A stretch of 38,638 bases of DNA from Paracoccaceae bacterium (lineage in GTDB: Bacteria; Pseudomonadota; Alphaproteobacteria; Rhodobacterales; Rhodobacteraceae): contig JANSXY010000032.1 in assembly GCA_024742695.1 (NCBI GenBank), positions 1 through 38,638 on the forward strand. The letters are read 5' to 3'. A program made the position numbers and the translations under genes. The notes under the pieces are model-generated. The model saw only the letters and a program-made list of their open reading frames with translations. It did not search any database and was not told the origin of the DNA. Below are positions 5,512 through 12,789 of the stretch, piece by piece (position 1 is the stretch's first letter; each line of letters opens with the position of its first letter).

Positions 5512-8415
5512 TCAGATCTTGTCGCGCAGGCCCATCAGGGCCGCGGCGAAGGGATTGTCGGGGTCGATCCGGTCCTTCTTCGCCTCCTTCGGGGGCCGCG
5601 CCTCGAAGCTGCGGCCACCCTTCTCGGCGGCCTTGTCCTTGGGGCCGCGCCGGGGCCCCTTGCCCGGCTTGCCGGGCTTGCCGCCCCCGGCGCGTTCGCC
5701 GCGCGGCGGGCGCTGGCCGCGCTCGCCCCGGTCACCGCCTTCGCCGCGGTCACCGCGGTCGCCGCGGTCGCGGCCACCGGCACGATCATGGCGCGGCCCG
5801 CGCGGGCGGGGCGCCCACGTGAAGGTATAGAACACCTCGGTCTCCGGCTCGGCGGCGGCGCCATCCTCGGCGCTGTCCCCCGCTTCTGACCCGGCCTCGG
5901 ACACGGCCTCGGGCCCGGCGACCTCGGCAGCGGCGGCTGCCAGAACGTGTTCCTCTTCGGGGATCGGGTTGACGGGCGCGTCACCGTCCCCGGCCACCGG
6001 TTCCGGCGTAACTGGCGCGGCCGCCTCGGCCTCGGGCCGAACCTTGGGGCGTTCACCCTTCTCGCCGCGATAGCCAAGGCCCGTCATCAGGTCGGCGAAC
6101 TGGTCAAGCGTCATCCCGGTGATCGACAGCATGTCCGCCGTCGCCTCGAACCCGGCGCGACTGTCCCGGCTGCGCAGCATGTCGGCCAGCCGTTCCAGCA
6201 TGTCGATGCGGATCGCGCGCTGCCCGGCGGCATGGTAGCCCGAAAGCGTGTAGTAGCCCTTCGGCACGTCGGGGATGTTGGGGATCGTCACCAGCCCGGG
6301 CGGCGGGCTCTCGGGAAACTCGTCCAGCCCGTTGGCCAGCGACCACAGCACCAGCCGCAGCCGCGTCGGCGCAGGCTTCAGCAGCGCGGGCAGGAAGATC
6401 GTGTACTGCCCGAACCGCACGCCATGCTTGCGCAGCGCGCCGCGCGCCTCTTGATCCAGTTCCTTGACCTCGGTCGCGACGCCCTCGCGCGGCAGCACGC
6501 CCAGCGCCTCGACCAGCCGGAAGGCGAAACCGCGCGCCAGGCCCGTCAGCGCCTCGTCCCGGGCCATCGCCAGAAGCGGTTCGTAAAGCGTGGCGACCTT
6601 TCGATCGATGAAATGCTGAAGCCGGCGGCGTACCTTCTCGGCCACCTCCTCGCCGGCTTCCTCGTCGACGAAAGCGCGAACCTCGGGCTTCAGCGGCTCG
6701 GCCCCGGCAACCAGCTTGCCGATGGCGGAACTGCCCCACATCAGCCCGCCCTGCTCGGTGAAGTCGAGCTCGGTATCGGGCGCGTTGTAGAACCGGTCGG
6801 CGCGCAGGTGAAACTCGGGCCTGAGCGCCTGTTCGGCGGCCTGTCGCAGGGTCTTGGCCTCGTCGGGCGAACCGCTTTCGTCCTGCCGGAACCGGAACCC
6901 TTCCAGCCGGCCGACGAACTGGCCCTCGACCGTCACCTCGCCGTTCTCGTTCACATCGGCCACGAGAGCCTCCTTCTGCTTCAACCGGCGCAGAAGCACG
7001 GATGTGCGCCGGTCGACGAAACGCCTGGTCAGCGCGCCGTGCAGCGCGTCCGACAGGCGGTCTTCTACAGCGCGCGTCTCGCCGCGCCAATGGCTTTCGT
7101 CGGCCAGCCAGCCCTTGCGTTGCGCCACGTAGGTCCAGGTGCGGATGAAGGCCAGCCGGCGCGACAGCGCGTCGATATCGCCGTCGGTCCGGTCGATCCG
7201 GGCGATCTGGCGGGCCAGCCAGTCGTCGGGCACGTGGCCGATGTCACCCAGGAAGCCGAAGAGACGGGCCAGGAGCGTGGCATGTTCCGTGGCCGAGATG
7301 CCGCGGAAATCCGGGATCCGGCAGACATCCCACAACAGCCGCACGTCGCGGGGGCCGCGCAGCCGGTCGCCGACCTCGGGCATGTCGGACAGCGATTTCA
7401 GGGCCGCGACGTCGTCGGCCTCGCGGCCGCGGGTCAGCCATTCGTCGCCCGGCCCCTGCTCCAGCGACTCGACGAGGCGGGCCACCGTGCCGAAGTCCAG
7501 CCGCGGGTTGCGCCATTGCAGCCGCTGGATCGGCGCGAACCGGTGGTTTTCCACCGCGCCGATCACCTCGTCGGGCAAGGCACCGGCCTCGCCCGTCACC
7601 CCGAAGCTGCCGGGTTGCACATGCCGGCCCGCCCGCCCGGCGATCTGGCCGATCTCGTGCGGGAACAGGGGCCGGATGCGGCGGCCGTCGAATTTCGCCG
7701 TGGCGGAAAAGGCGACATGGCCGATATCGAGGTTCAACCCCATCCCGATCGCGTCGGTCGCGACCAGGTAATCGACATCGCCGTTTTGATACATCGCCAC
7801 CTGCGCGTTCCGGGTCCGCGGGCTGAGCGCACCCATGACGACGGCGCAGCCGCCCTTCTGGCGGCGGATCAGTTCGGCAATCGCATAGACGTTTTCAACG
7901 GAAAACCCGACGATGGCCGACCTTGCGGGCATCCGGCTTATCTTTTTCGAACCAGCCCAGGAAAGCTCGGAAAACCTGTCGCGCTTCATGAACTGCGCCT
8001 TCGGCACCAGCGCGGCAATTGCGCCGCGCATCGTGTCGGAGCCCAGGAACAGGGTTTCGTGCAGTCCGCGCGCATTCAGCAGCCGGTCGGTGAAGACATG
8101 GCCGCGTTCCGGGTCGGCGCACAGCTGGATCTCGTCCACCGCGACGAAATCGGCGCCGATCGCCTCCGGCATCGCCTCGACCGTGCAGACCCAGTACTGG
8201 GTGCGCTCGGGCACGATCCGCTCCTCGCCGGTGACCAGCGCGACGACGGAAGGGCCGCGGGCCGCCACGATCCGGTCGTAGACCTCGCGCGCCAGAAGCC
8301 GGAGCGGCAGGCCGATCACCCCGGTGCGATGCGCCAGCATGCGTTCGATCGCGTAGTGGGTCTTGCCCGTGTTCGTCGGTCCGAGGACCGCCGTGATCCT
8401 CGCCTCGGCCGTCAT
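5512..8415 (-). CDS. Suv3-like DExH/D RNA helicase with RG-rich tail
   Basis: The 967-residue protein opens directly with a Walker A loop (GPTNTGKT, residues 12-19). A DEIQ box follows at 94-97, and a second RecA-like domain carries QIAGRAGR (257-264) as motif VI. This is the organisation of the mitochondrial Suv3 degradosome helicase and its alphaproteobacterial relatives (including MgpS). The middle third (about 300-730) is the accessory helical region. After about residue 770 the chain becomes acidic and then strongly basic and disordered, with D-R-G repeats (about 880-900) and Lys/Pro/Gly-rich sequence, before a short conserved-looking end (DPDNPFAAALMGLRDKI). The start ATG overlaps no other gene, and the S4 gene follows by 7 bp. 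The expected role is RNA unwinding or turnover; the tail probably binds RNA. Confidence 0.9.
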   Translation of the reverse strand: MTAEARITAVLGPTNTGKTHYAIERMLAHRTGVIGLPLRLLAREVYDRIVAARGPSVVALVTGEERIVPERTQYWVCTVEAMPEAIGADFVAVDEIQLCADPERGHVFTDRLLNARGLHETLFLGSDTMRGAIAALVPKAQFMKRDRFSELSWAGSKKISRMPARSAIVGFSVENVYAIAELIRRQKGGCAVVMGALSPRTRNAQVAMYQNGDVDYLVATDAIGMGLNLDIGHVAFSATAKFDGRRIRPLFPHEIGQIAGRAGRHVQPGSFGVTGEAGALPDEVIGAVENHRFAPIQRLQWRNPRLDFGTVARLVESLEQGPGDEWLTRGREADDVAALKSLSDMPEVGDRLRGPRDVRLLWDVCRIPDFRGISATEHATLLARLFGFLGDIGHVPDDWLARQIARIDRTDGDIDALSRRLAFIRTWTYVAQRKGWLADESHWRGETRAVEDRLSDALHGALTRRFVDRRTSVLLRRLKQKEALVADVNENGEVTVEGQFVGRLEGFRFRQDESGSPDEAKTLRQAAEQALRPEFHLRADRFYNAPDTELDFTEQGGLMWGSSAIGKLVAGAEPLKPEVRAFVDEEAGEEVAEKVRRRLQHFIDRKVATLYEPLLAMARDEALTGLARGFAFRLVEALGVLPREGVATEVKELDQEARGALRKHGVRFGQYTIFLPALLKPAPTRLRLVLWSLANGLDEFPESPPPGLVTIPNIPDVPKGYYTLSGYHAAGQRAIRIDMLERLADMLRSRDSRAGFEATADMLSITGMTLDQFADLMTGLGYRGEKGERPKVRPEAEAAAPVTPEPVAGDGDAPVNPIPEEEHVLAAAAAEVAGPEAVSEAGSEAGDSAEDGAAAEPETEVFYTFTWAPRPRGPRHDRAGGRDRGDRGDRGEGGDRGERGQRPPRGERAGGGKPGKPGKGPRRGPKDKAAEKGGRSFEARPPKEAKKDRIDPDNPFAAALMGLRDKI
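5742..5768. repeat. 9-bp tandem repeat in the helicase tail
   Basis: Three consecutive copies of a 9-bp unit (CGCCGCGGT, CACCGCGGT, CGCCGCGGT) encode the repeated tripeptide Asp-Arg-Gly in the disordered C-terminal tail of the helicase. Such in-frame units can expand or contract by slippage without disrupting the reading frame. Confidence 0.7.
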
Positions 8416-8425
8416 GCCCGCACTC

Positions 8426-8983
8426 CTAAAGGGCGATGCCCTCGAGCTCCTGCTCCAAGCCCTGCACGGCCTGATCTATGTCTGGCCGGTGCGGATGTAT
8501 AGCCCTCGCCGCCCGGAAGGCGGCGAGCGCACCCTGCTTGTCGCCGGTCTCGCGCAGGATGATCCCCAGCCCCGACAGCGCGCCGAAGTGCCGCGGCTCC
8601 AGCGCCAGCACCCGGCCGATATCCTCGACCGACGGGCCGTAGAGCCCGGCAAGGAAGTAGGCGGTGGCGCGGGCGTTCCAGCCCTCGGCGAAATCGGGGG
8701 CGCGATCGGTCAGCGCCGTGAGATGGGCGATTGCGGCTTCCAGGTCGCCCTCTTCCATCGCTTGCTGACCGCGCTTGAGCAGCATGTCCATCGCCGCGGA
8801 CCCGGATTTCGACCACTCGCGCTGGATGTCCGATTCCGTGCGTTCCCAATAGGCGTTCCCGGGATCGGCAAGGTCGGCGAAAAGGTTCGCCATCGGGTCG
8901 TCCTGCGCCAGGACCGCCGGGGCGGCCAGCCCCAGGGCGAGTGCCGCGACGGCATGTCTGGCAATTGCGAACAGGCGTGTCAT
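8426..8983 (-). CDS. Exported tetratricopeptide-repeat protein
   Basis: The 185-residue protein begins with a clear Sec signal peptide: the basic MTRLFAIARH, a hydrophobic AVAALALGLAAPAV core, and a probable cleavage after VLA at about residue 26. The mature part carries three to four TPR units (about 65-165), recognisable as the helix pairs around MEEGDLEAAIAHLTAL, YFLAGLYGPSVEDIGRVLAL and GDKQGALAAFRAARAI. It is therefore probably a periplasmic protein-interaction scaffold. It ends 10 bp before the helicase start on the same strand and could supply the promoter for that operon. No catalytic domain is visible; its partner is unknown. Confidence 0.85.
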   Translation of the reverse strand: MTRLFAIARHAVAALALGLAAPAVLAQDDPMANLFADLADPGNAYWERTESDIQREWSKSGSAAMDMLLKRGQQAMEEGDLEAAIAHLTALTDRAPDFAEGWNARATAYFLAGLYGPSVEDIGRVLALEPRHFGALSGLGIILRETGDKQGALAAFRAARAIHPHRPDIDQAVQGLEQELEGIAL

Positions 8984-9045
8984 AACCTGATTGTAGGTTT
9001 CCTGCGGGCGATGAGAAGACCCCGCCAGTCACATTCGGAGGAACG

Positions 9046-9333
9046 ATGAGCGATGTCGTCACCGCGGCCGTGGCCGCCCTGAGCGAGAAGATCACCGGCC
9101 CGCTGCCCGGCAGCGTCAAGTTCGTGATCGAGGACGAGGGCGCCGTTCTTGTCGACGAGGCCGGCGTGCGCGCCACCGACGACGAGGCCGAGGTCACGCT
9201 GACGGCCGATGCCGAAACCTTCGAGGGCATCCTGAAGGGCGATCTGAACCCGACGGCGGCGTTCATGTCCGGCCGCCTGAAGATCGACGGCAACATGGGG
9301 CTGGCCATGCAACTGGCCTCCGCCCTGACCTGA
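9046..9333 (+). CDS. SCP2 sterol-binding domain protein
   Basis: The 95-residue protein consists of a single SCP2-like fold. Visible are the N-terminal helix, the strand KFVIEDEGAVLVD, the segment AEVTLTADAETFEGILKGDLNPTAAFMSGRLKIDG that is diagnostic for the family, and the C-terminal amphipathic helix GNMGLAMQLASAL. SCP2 domains enclose a hydrophobic tunnel that binds acyl chains or sterol-like lipids. The ribosome-binding site GGAGGAA is 2 bp before the ATG. Its stop codon overlaps the start of the hydrolase gene by one base (TGATG), which implies translational coupling and suggests that it presents a lipid to that enzyme; the ligand is unknown. Confidence 0.9.
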   Translation: MSDVVTAAVAALSEKITGPLPGSVKFVIEDEGAVLVDEAGVRATDDEAEVTLTADAETFEGILKGDLNPTAAFMSGRLKIDGNMGLAMQLASALT

Positions 9334-10271
9334 TGCAACCCGCGCCGTTCCACGCCGCGATCGCCCGCGCGCCGGAGGGCGGTGCGGCCTGGTGGCTGAC
9401 CGCGGCCGACGGGGTGCGGCTGCGGTTCGCGGCCTGGCCGTCGGGCGGGCGCGGCACCGTGCTGATCCTGACGGGCCGGACGGAATACATCGAGAAATAC
9501 GGCCCCACCGTGGCCGAACTGGCGGCGCGGGGCTATTCGGCCGCGGTGCTGGACTGGCGCGGACAGGGCCTGTCGGACCGTCTGCTGGACGACGCCGGGG
9601 CCGGCCATGTCCATCACTTCGCCGACTACCAGCGCGATCTCGCGGCGATGCTGGCGGCGGTGCGCGGCCTCGGCCTGCCCGAACCGCATTACATGCTCGC
9701 CCATTCGATGGGCGGCTGCATCGGGCTTCGCGCGCTGATCGAGGGGTTTCCGGTGCGCCGGGCGGTGTTCTCGGCGCCGATGTGGGGGATCCGGATCGCG
9801 CAGGCGCTGCGCCCGGTGGCGCGGGCGCTGGCCGCGACCGCCCGGCGGCTGGGCCAGGGTCATCGCTACGCGCCGGGAACCGGTCCGGTGAACTACGCCG
9901 CGTCCGCGGCGTTCGAGGACAACGTGCTGACGACGGACCCGGAGATGTTCGCCTTCATGCGCGGACAGATCGCGGCAGAGCCGGCGCTGGCGCTGGGCGG
10001 TCCCAGCCTGCACTGGGTGCACGAGGCCTTGCGCGAAACGCGCGAACTGCGGCGTCTGCCCGCCCCCCCGATACCGGCGCTGACGGTGCTGGGCAGCCGC
10101 GAGCGGGTGGTGGAGCCGCGCTCGATCCACGACCGGATGGCGCGCTGGCCGGGCGGACGGCTCGACATCGTCGAGGGCGCCGAACACGAAGTGATGATGG
10201 AGATCGAACCGATCCGCATCGCCTTCTACGATGCCGCGGCGGCGTGGTTCGACGCGGCCGGCGACGGCTAG
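9333..10271 (+). CDS. Alpha/beta hydrolase, lysophospholipase-like
   Basis: This is a 312-residue serine hydrolase of the Hydrolase_4 (monoglyceride lipase/lysophospholipase L2) type. The nucleophile elbow AHSMGG places the serine at residue 125, preceded by the conserved LDWRGQGLSDR strand-loop (about 74-83), and the catalytic His is H285 in EGAEHEV. A cap region lies between residues 150 and 215. There is no signal peptide, so it is presumably cytoplasmic. It is translationally coupled to the SCP2 gene. Its stop codon overlaps the convergent Anbu gene stop by bases 10268-10271. The substrate is probably a lysophospholipid or monoacylglycerol, by family only. Confidence 0.88.
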   Translation: MQPAPFHAAIARAPEGGAAWWLTAADGVRLRFAAWPSGGRGTVLILTGRTEYIEKYGPTVAELAARGYSAAVLDWRGQGLSDRLLDDAGAGHVHHFADYQRDLAAMLAAVRGLGLPEPHYMLAHSMGGCIGLRALIEGFPVRRAVFSAPMWGIRIAQALRPVARALAATARRLGQGHRYAPGTGPVNYAASAAFEDNVLTTDPEMFAFMRGQIAAEPALALGGPSLHWVHEALRETRELRRLPAPPIPALTVLGSRERVVEPRSIHDRMARWPGGRLDIVEGAEHEVMMEIEPIRIAFYDAAAAWFDAAGDG

Positions 10272-10993
10272 ACAGGCACTTTCGAGAAGCTGTCTCGCAG
10301 CGCGGCCGACCATGCCTCGGACATCGCGCGAAAGCCTTCGTCGCCCGCCTCGATCCGGCGCCGGAGCGTGACGCGGCAGGCGTCCTTCTCGATCACGGCC
10401 AGATCCAGCGGCATGCCCACCGACAGGTTCGAGCGCAAGGTGGAATCCATCGACAAAAGCACCGCCTTCTGCGCATCCGCCAGCGAGGTGGCGGGTTTCA
10501 CCACCCGGTCGAGGATCGGCTTGCCGTACTTGTGCTCGCCGATCTGCAGGAACGGCGTGTCCTCCGTCGCCTCGATGAAATTGCCTTCCGGGTAGATCAG
10601 GAACATCCGCATCGCGCCGCCGGCGCGCTGCCCCGCCACGATCATCGAGGCAGTGGCGCTGACCTTGGTGGCGTTCATCTTGTCCTCGATGTCCTTGCGC
10701 ACGGCGGCCATCGTGTTGCCGACGATCTCGGCCACCGCCAGCATCGTCGGCGCCAGCATGATCGAGCTTTCCGGCCCGGCCTCGGGATCGTCGATCGCCT
10801 CGCGCAGGCGGGCGATCGCGGTCTGGGTCGTCGACAGGCTGCCCGCGGTCAGGATCGCGATCACCCGCTCGCCCGGTTCCTCGAAGGTGAACATCTTCTG
10901 GTAGGTGGCGATGTTGTCGAGACCGGCATTGGTGCGCGTGTCGGACAGCAGAACCATCCCGGCATCAAGAAGCAGTCCCACGCAATAGGTCAT
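10268..10993 (-). CDS. Anbu proteasome-type peptidase
   Basis: The 241-residue protein starts MTYCVGLLLDAGMVLLSDTR; removal of Met exposes Thr2 as the N-terminal nucleophile expected for an Ntn hydrolase. SDTRTNAGLDNI is the proteasome/HslV-like strand, and the whole chain matches the length and layout of Anbu (the ancestral beta-subunit family, COG3484), not HslV, which is shorter. I chose the ATG at 10993, not an upstream in-frame start at 11341, because the Ntn fold demands it and GGGGA lies upstream. It is the last gene of a cluster with ATP-grasp, alpha-E and transglutaminase genes, the partners with which Anbu is usually found. Family members assemble into rings, but their substrate and even their peptidase activity remain uncertain. 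No unfoldase is encoded nearby. Confidence 0.92.
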   Translation of the reverse strand: MTYCVGLLLDAGMVLLSDTRTNAGLDNIATYQKMFTFEEPGERVIAILTAGSLSTTQTAIARLREAIDDPEAGPESSIMLAPTMLAVAEIVGNTMAAVRKDIEDKMNATKVSATASMIVAGQRAGGAMRMFLIYPEGNFIEATEDTPFLQIGEHKYGKPILDRVVKPATSLADAQKAVLLSMDSTLRSNLSVGMPLDLAVIEKDACRVTLRRRIEAGDEGFRAMSEAWSAALRDSFSKVPV

Positions 10994-11025
10994 GTCCGTT
11001 TCCCCGAAATCCCGGCCGGCCGAGA

Positions 11026-11838
11026 CTATTGCTGCCCCGCCTGCACCGCAACGCTGACGTCGAGCGTTTCGTCCGCCATGCCCAGCGCGATGCCGCGGAT
11101 CGGCGCGGCATCGCGCGCGTCGTGGCCCGAGGCGAGGCGGATGTAGCGCGCGTCCGGGCAGCAGGCGTTGGCCGGATCGAATCCGACCCATCCCAGCCCC
11201 TCGACCCACAGTTCCGCCCAGGCATGGGCGGCCTCGTGCGGCGTGCCGTCGGCGGTGGCGAACAGGTAGCCCGAAACGTAGCGCGCCGGCTGGCCGATCG
11301 CGTGCGCGCAGGCGATCAGCGCCTGGGCATGATCCTGGCAAACGCCCTCGCCCTGGGCCAGGGACTCGGCGGCGGTGGTATGGGCATGGGTGGTGCCGGG
11401 GCGATAGGCGATCGCCTCGGCCACCGCCCCCGCCAGCCGGTGCGCCCGGTCCAGCGGGTCGGCGGCACCCGCCACGGCGCCGCGCGCCAGGTCCGCCAGC
11501 GCGGCGTCGGGCCGGATCGGCGGCGTCGGGCGCAGCCAGGCATCGGGCGGCAAAGCCTCGCGGTGGCCGCGCAGCACCCCCGCGGTATCGGTCGTCTCGA
11601 CGGTTCCGGCGACACGCACCGCGACCTCGGTCACCGGACCGCGGATCGACCAGCCTTCGACCTGGTCGCCGGCGCCATCGGTGAAACCACCGCCGCGCAG
11701 GCCGCCTTCCACCGCCACCTCCCAGTCGATCACGCGCTGGCCCTCGCAGGACGAGGGAAAGATGCGGATCGATTGCACCGCCCCGCGCACCGGCCGGTCG
11801 TAGCGGTAGGTCGTGACATGCGCGACGGTCAGGATCAC
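11026..11838 (-). CDS. Transglutaminase-like cysteine protease (Anbu-cluster type)
   Basis: The 270-residue protein has an N-terminal beta domain typical of bacterial transglutaminase-like proteins (about 1-95, starting ILTVAHVTTYRYDRPV). The papain-like core carries the catalytic triad C167 (GVCQDHAQAL), H205 (AAHAWAELW) and D221 (GFDPAN). The start is GTG at 11838 and overlaps the alpha-E stop codon by 4 bp (GTGA), so translation is coupled. There is no signal peptide, which indicates a cytosolic enzyme. In this gene cluster it has been proposed to cleave or form amide bonds on the peptide made by the ATP-grasp partner. The catalytic residues are clear, the substrate is unknown. Confidence 0.9.
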   Translation of the reverse strand: MILTVAHVTTYRYDRPVRGAVQSIRIFPSSCEGQRVIDWEVAVEGGLRGGGFTDGAGDQVEGWSIRGPVTEVAVRVAGTVETTDTAGVLRGHREALPPDAWLRPTPPIRPDAALADLARGAVAGAADPLDRAHRLAGAVAEAIAYRPGTTHAHTTAAESLAQGEGVCQDHAQALIACAHAIGQPARYVSGYLFATADGTPHEAAHAWAELWVEGLGWVGFDPANACCPDARYIRLASGHDARDAAPIRGIALGMADETLDVSVAVQAGQQ

Positions 11839-12785
11839 CGTGCCTCTCCGCTCAGATAGGCGTCATGGATGCGGGCGGAAAGAATGCCGACCGCCCCGAT
11901 GAACCGGGTCAGGAATTCGTGCATGCCTTCCTCGAACACGTCCTCGACCCTGAGTTCGGCCAGTTCGCCCAGCATCGCGCGCACAAGATCCTGCGCGCGG
12001 GTCGTGGCGCCATAGGCCCGCGCGACATGGTCGAGGTGGTGCGCCGCCCCGGCGACCGAGGCGATCAGCGAACGCGGGCAGGACCGGTTCAGGATCAGGA
12101 AATGCGCGACCTTGGCCGCGGTGATCTCGCCGCCATAGGCCCAATGGAACGCCCGGTGCGCCGAAATCGCGCGCAACAGCGTCTGCCACTGGTAGAGGTC
12201 AAGCCCGGTGCCCACGTAATCGGCCTTCGGCAGCAGCACGAAATACTTCACGTCCATCAGCCGCGCGGTGTTGTCGGCGCGTTCGAGATGGAAGCCGAGG
12301 TTGAGGAAATCGTAGCCGTCGTTGCGAAGCTGGGTCGCGTCGATCGCGCCCCGGAACAGCGCGGACTGGCGCATCGTCCAGTCGGTCAGCCGCGCGAGTT
12401 CCAGTTCGCTGCGTGGCGTGCGTTCCAGCTGCCGCAACTCCTGGAACGCGCCGTTGATCGCGTCCCAGACCTGTGTGGTCAGCGCGGTGCGCACGATCCG
12501 CGCGTTCTCCCGCGCCGCTTCGAGGCAGGAGACGACGGACGAGGGATTGTCACGGTCGAAGAACAGGTAGCTTTCGATGTTGCGCTGCACCGGCTCGCCG
12601 TACTTGCGCGGGAACCCCGCCGCCGTCCCCGAGGCCTGCAGAAGCGATTCCCACTCGTTGCGGTAGCCGTGCACGCCGGGCAACAGCGCGATGCGCCCGC
12701 CCACGGCCAGCAGCCGCGCCATCATCTCGGCCCGCTCGACGTAGCGGCCGATCCAGAACAGGTTGTCGGCGGTCCGGCTCAGCAT
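11835..12785 (-). CDS. Alpha-E domain protein
   Basis: The 316-residue, almost entirely helical protein begins MLSRTADNLFWIGRYVERAE, the hallmark of the alpha-E family (COG2307). Further conserved stretches are FHLERADNTARLMDVKYF (about residues 168-185) and NRSCPRSLIASV (about 229-240). The alpha-E domain occurs either alone or fused to circularly permuted ATP-grasp enzymes and to transglutaminases, and is thought to be their structural partner; no catalytic activity has been shown. It starts 4 bp after the ATP-grasp stop and overlaps the transglutaminase start by 4 bp, so all are made from one transcript. No membrane segment is present. Confidence 0.92.
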   Translation of the reverse strand: MLSRTADNLFWIGRYVERAEMMARLLAVGGRIALLPGVHGYRNEWESLLQASGTAAGFPRKYGEPVQRNIESYLFFDRDNPSSVVSCLEAARENARIVRTALTTQVWDAINGAFQELRQLERTPRSELELARLTDWTMRQSALFRGAIDATQLRNDGYDFLNLGFHLERADNTARLMDVKYFVLLPKADYVGTGLDLYQWQTLLRAISAHRAFHWAYGGEITAAKVAHFLILNRSCPRSLIASVAGAAHHLDHVARAYGATTRAQDLVRAMLGELAELRVEDVFEEGMHEFLTRFIGAVGILSARIHDAYLSGEAR

Positions 12786-12789
12786 CGCG

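Noticed and set aside
5947-8502. 851-codon open frame opposite the helicase
   Set aside because: Composition (Arg, Gln, His, Pro) and lack of any motif mark it as a shadow of the helicase gene.
8412-10313. 633-codon minus-strand frame covering the TPR gene region and the hydrolase
   Set aside because: Covers three real genes in other frames and contains no recognisable domain.
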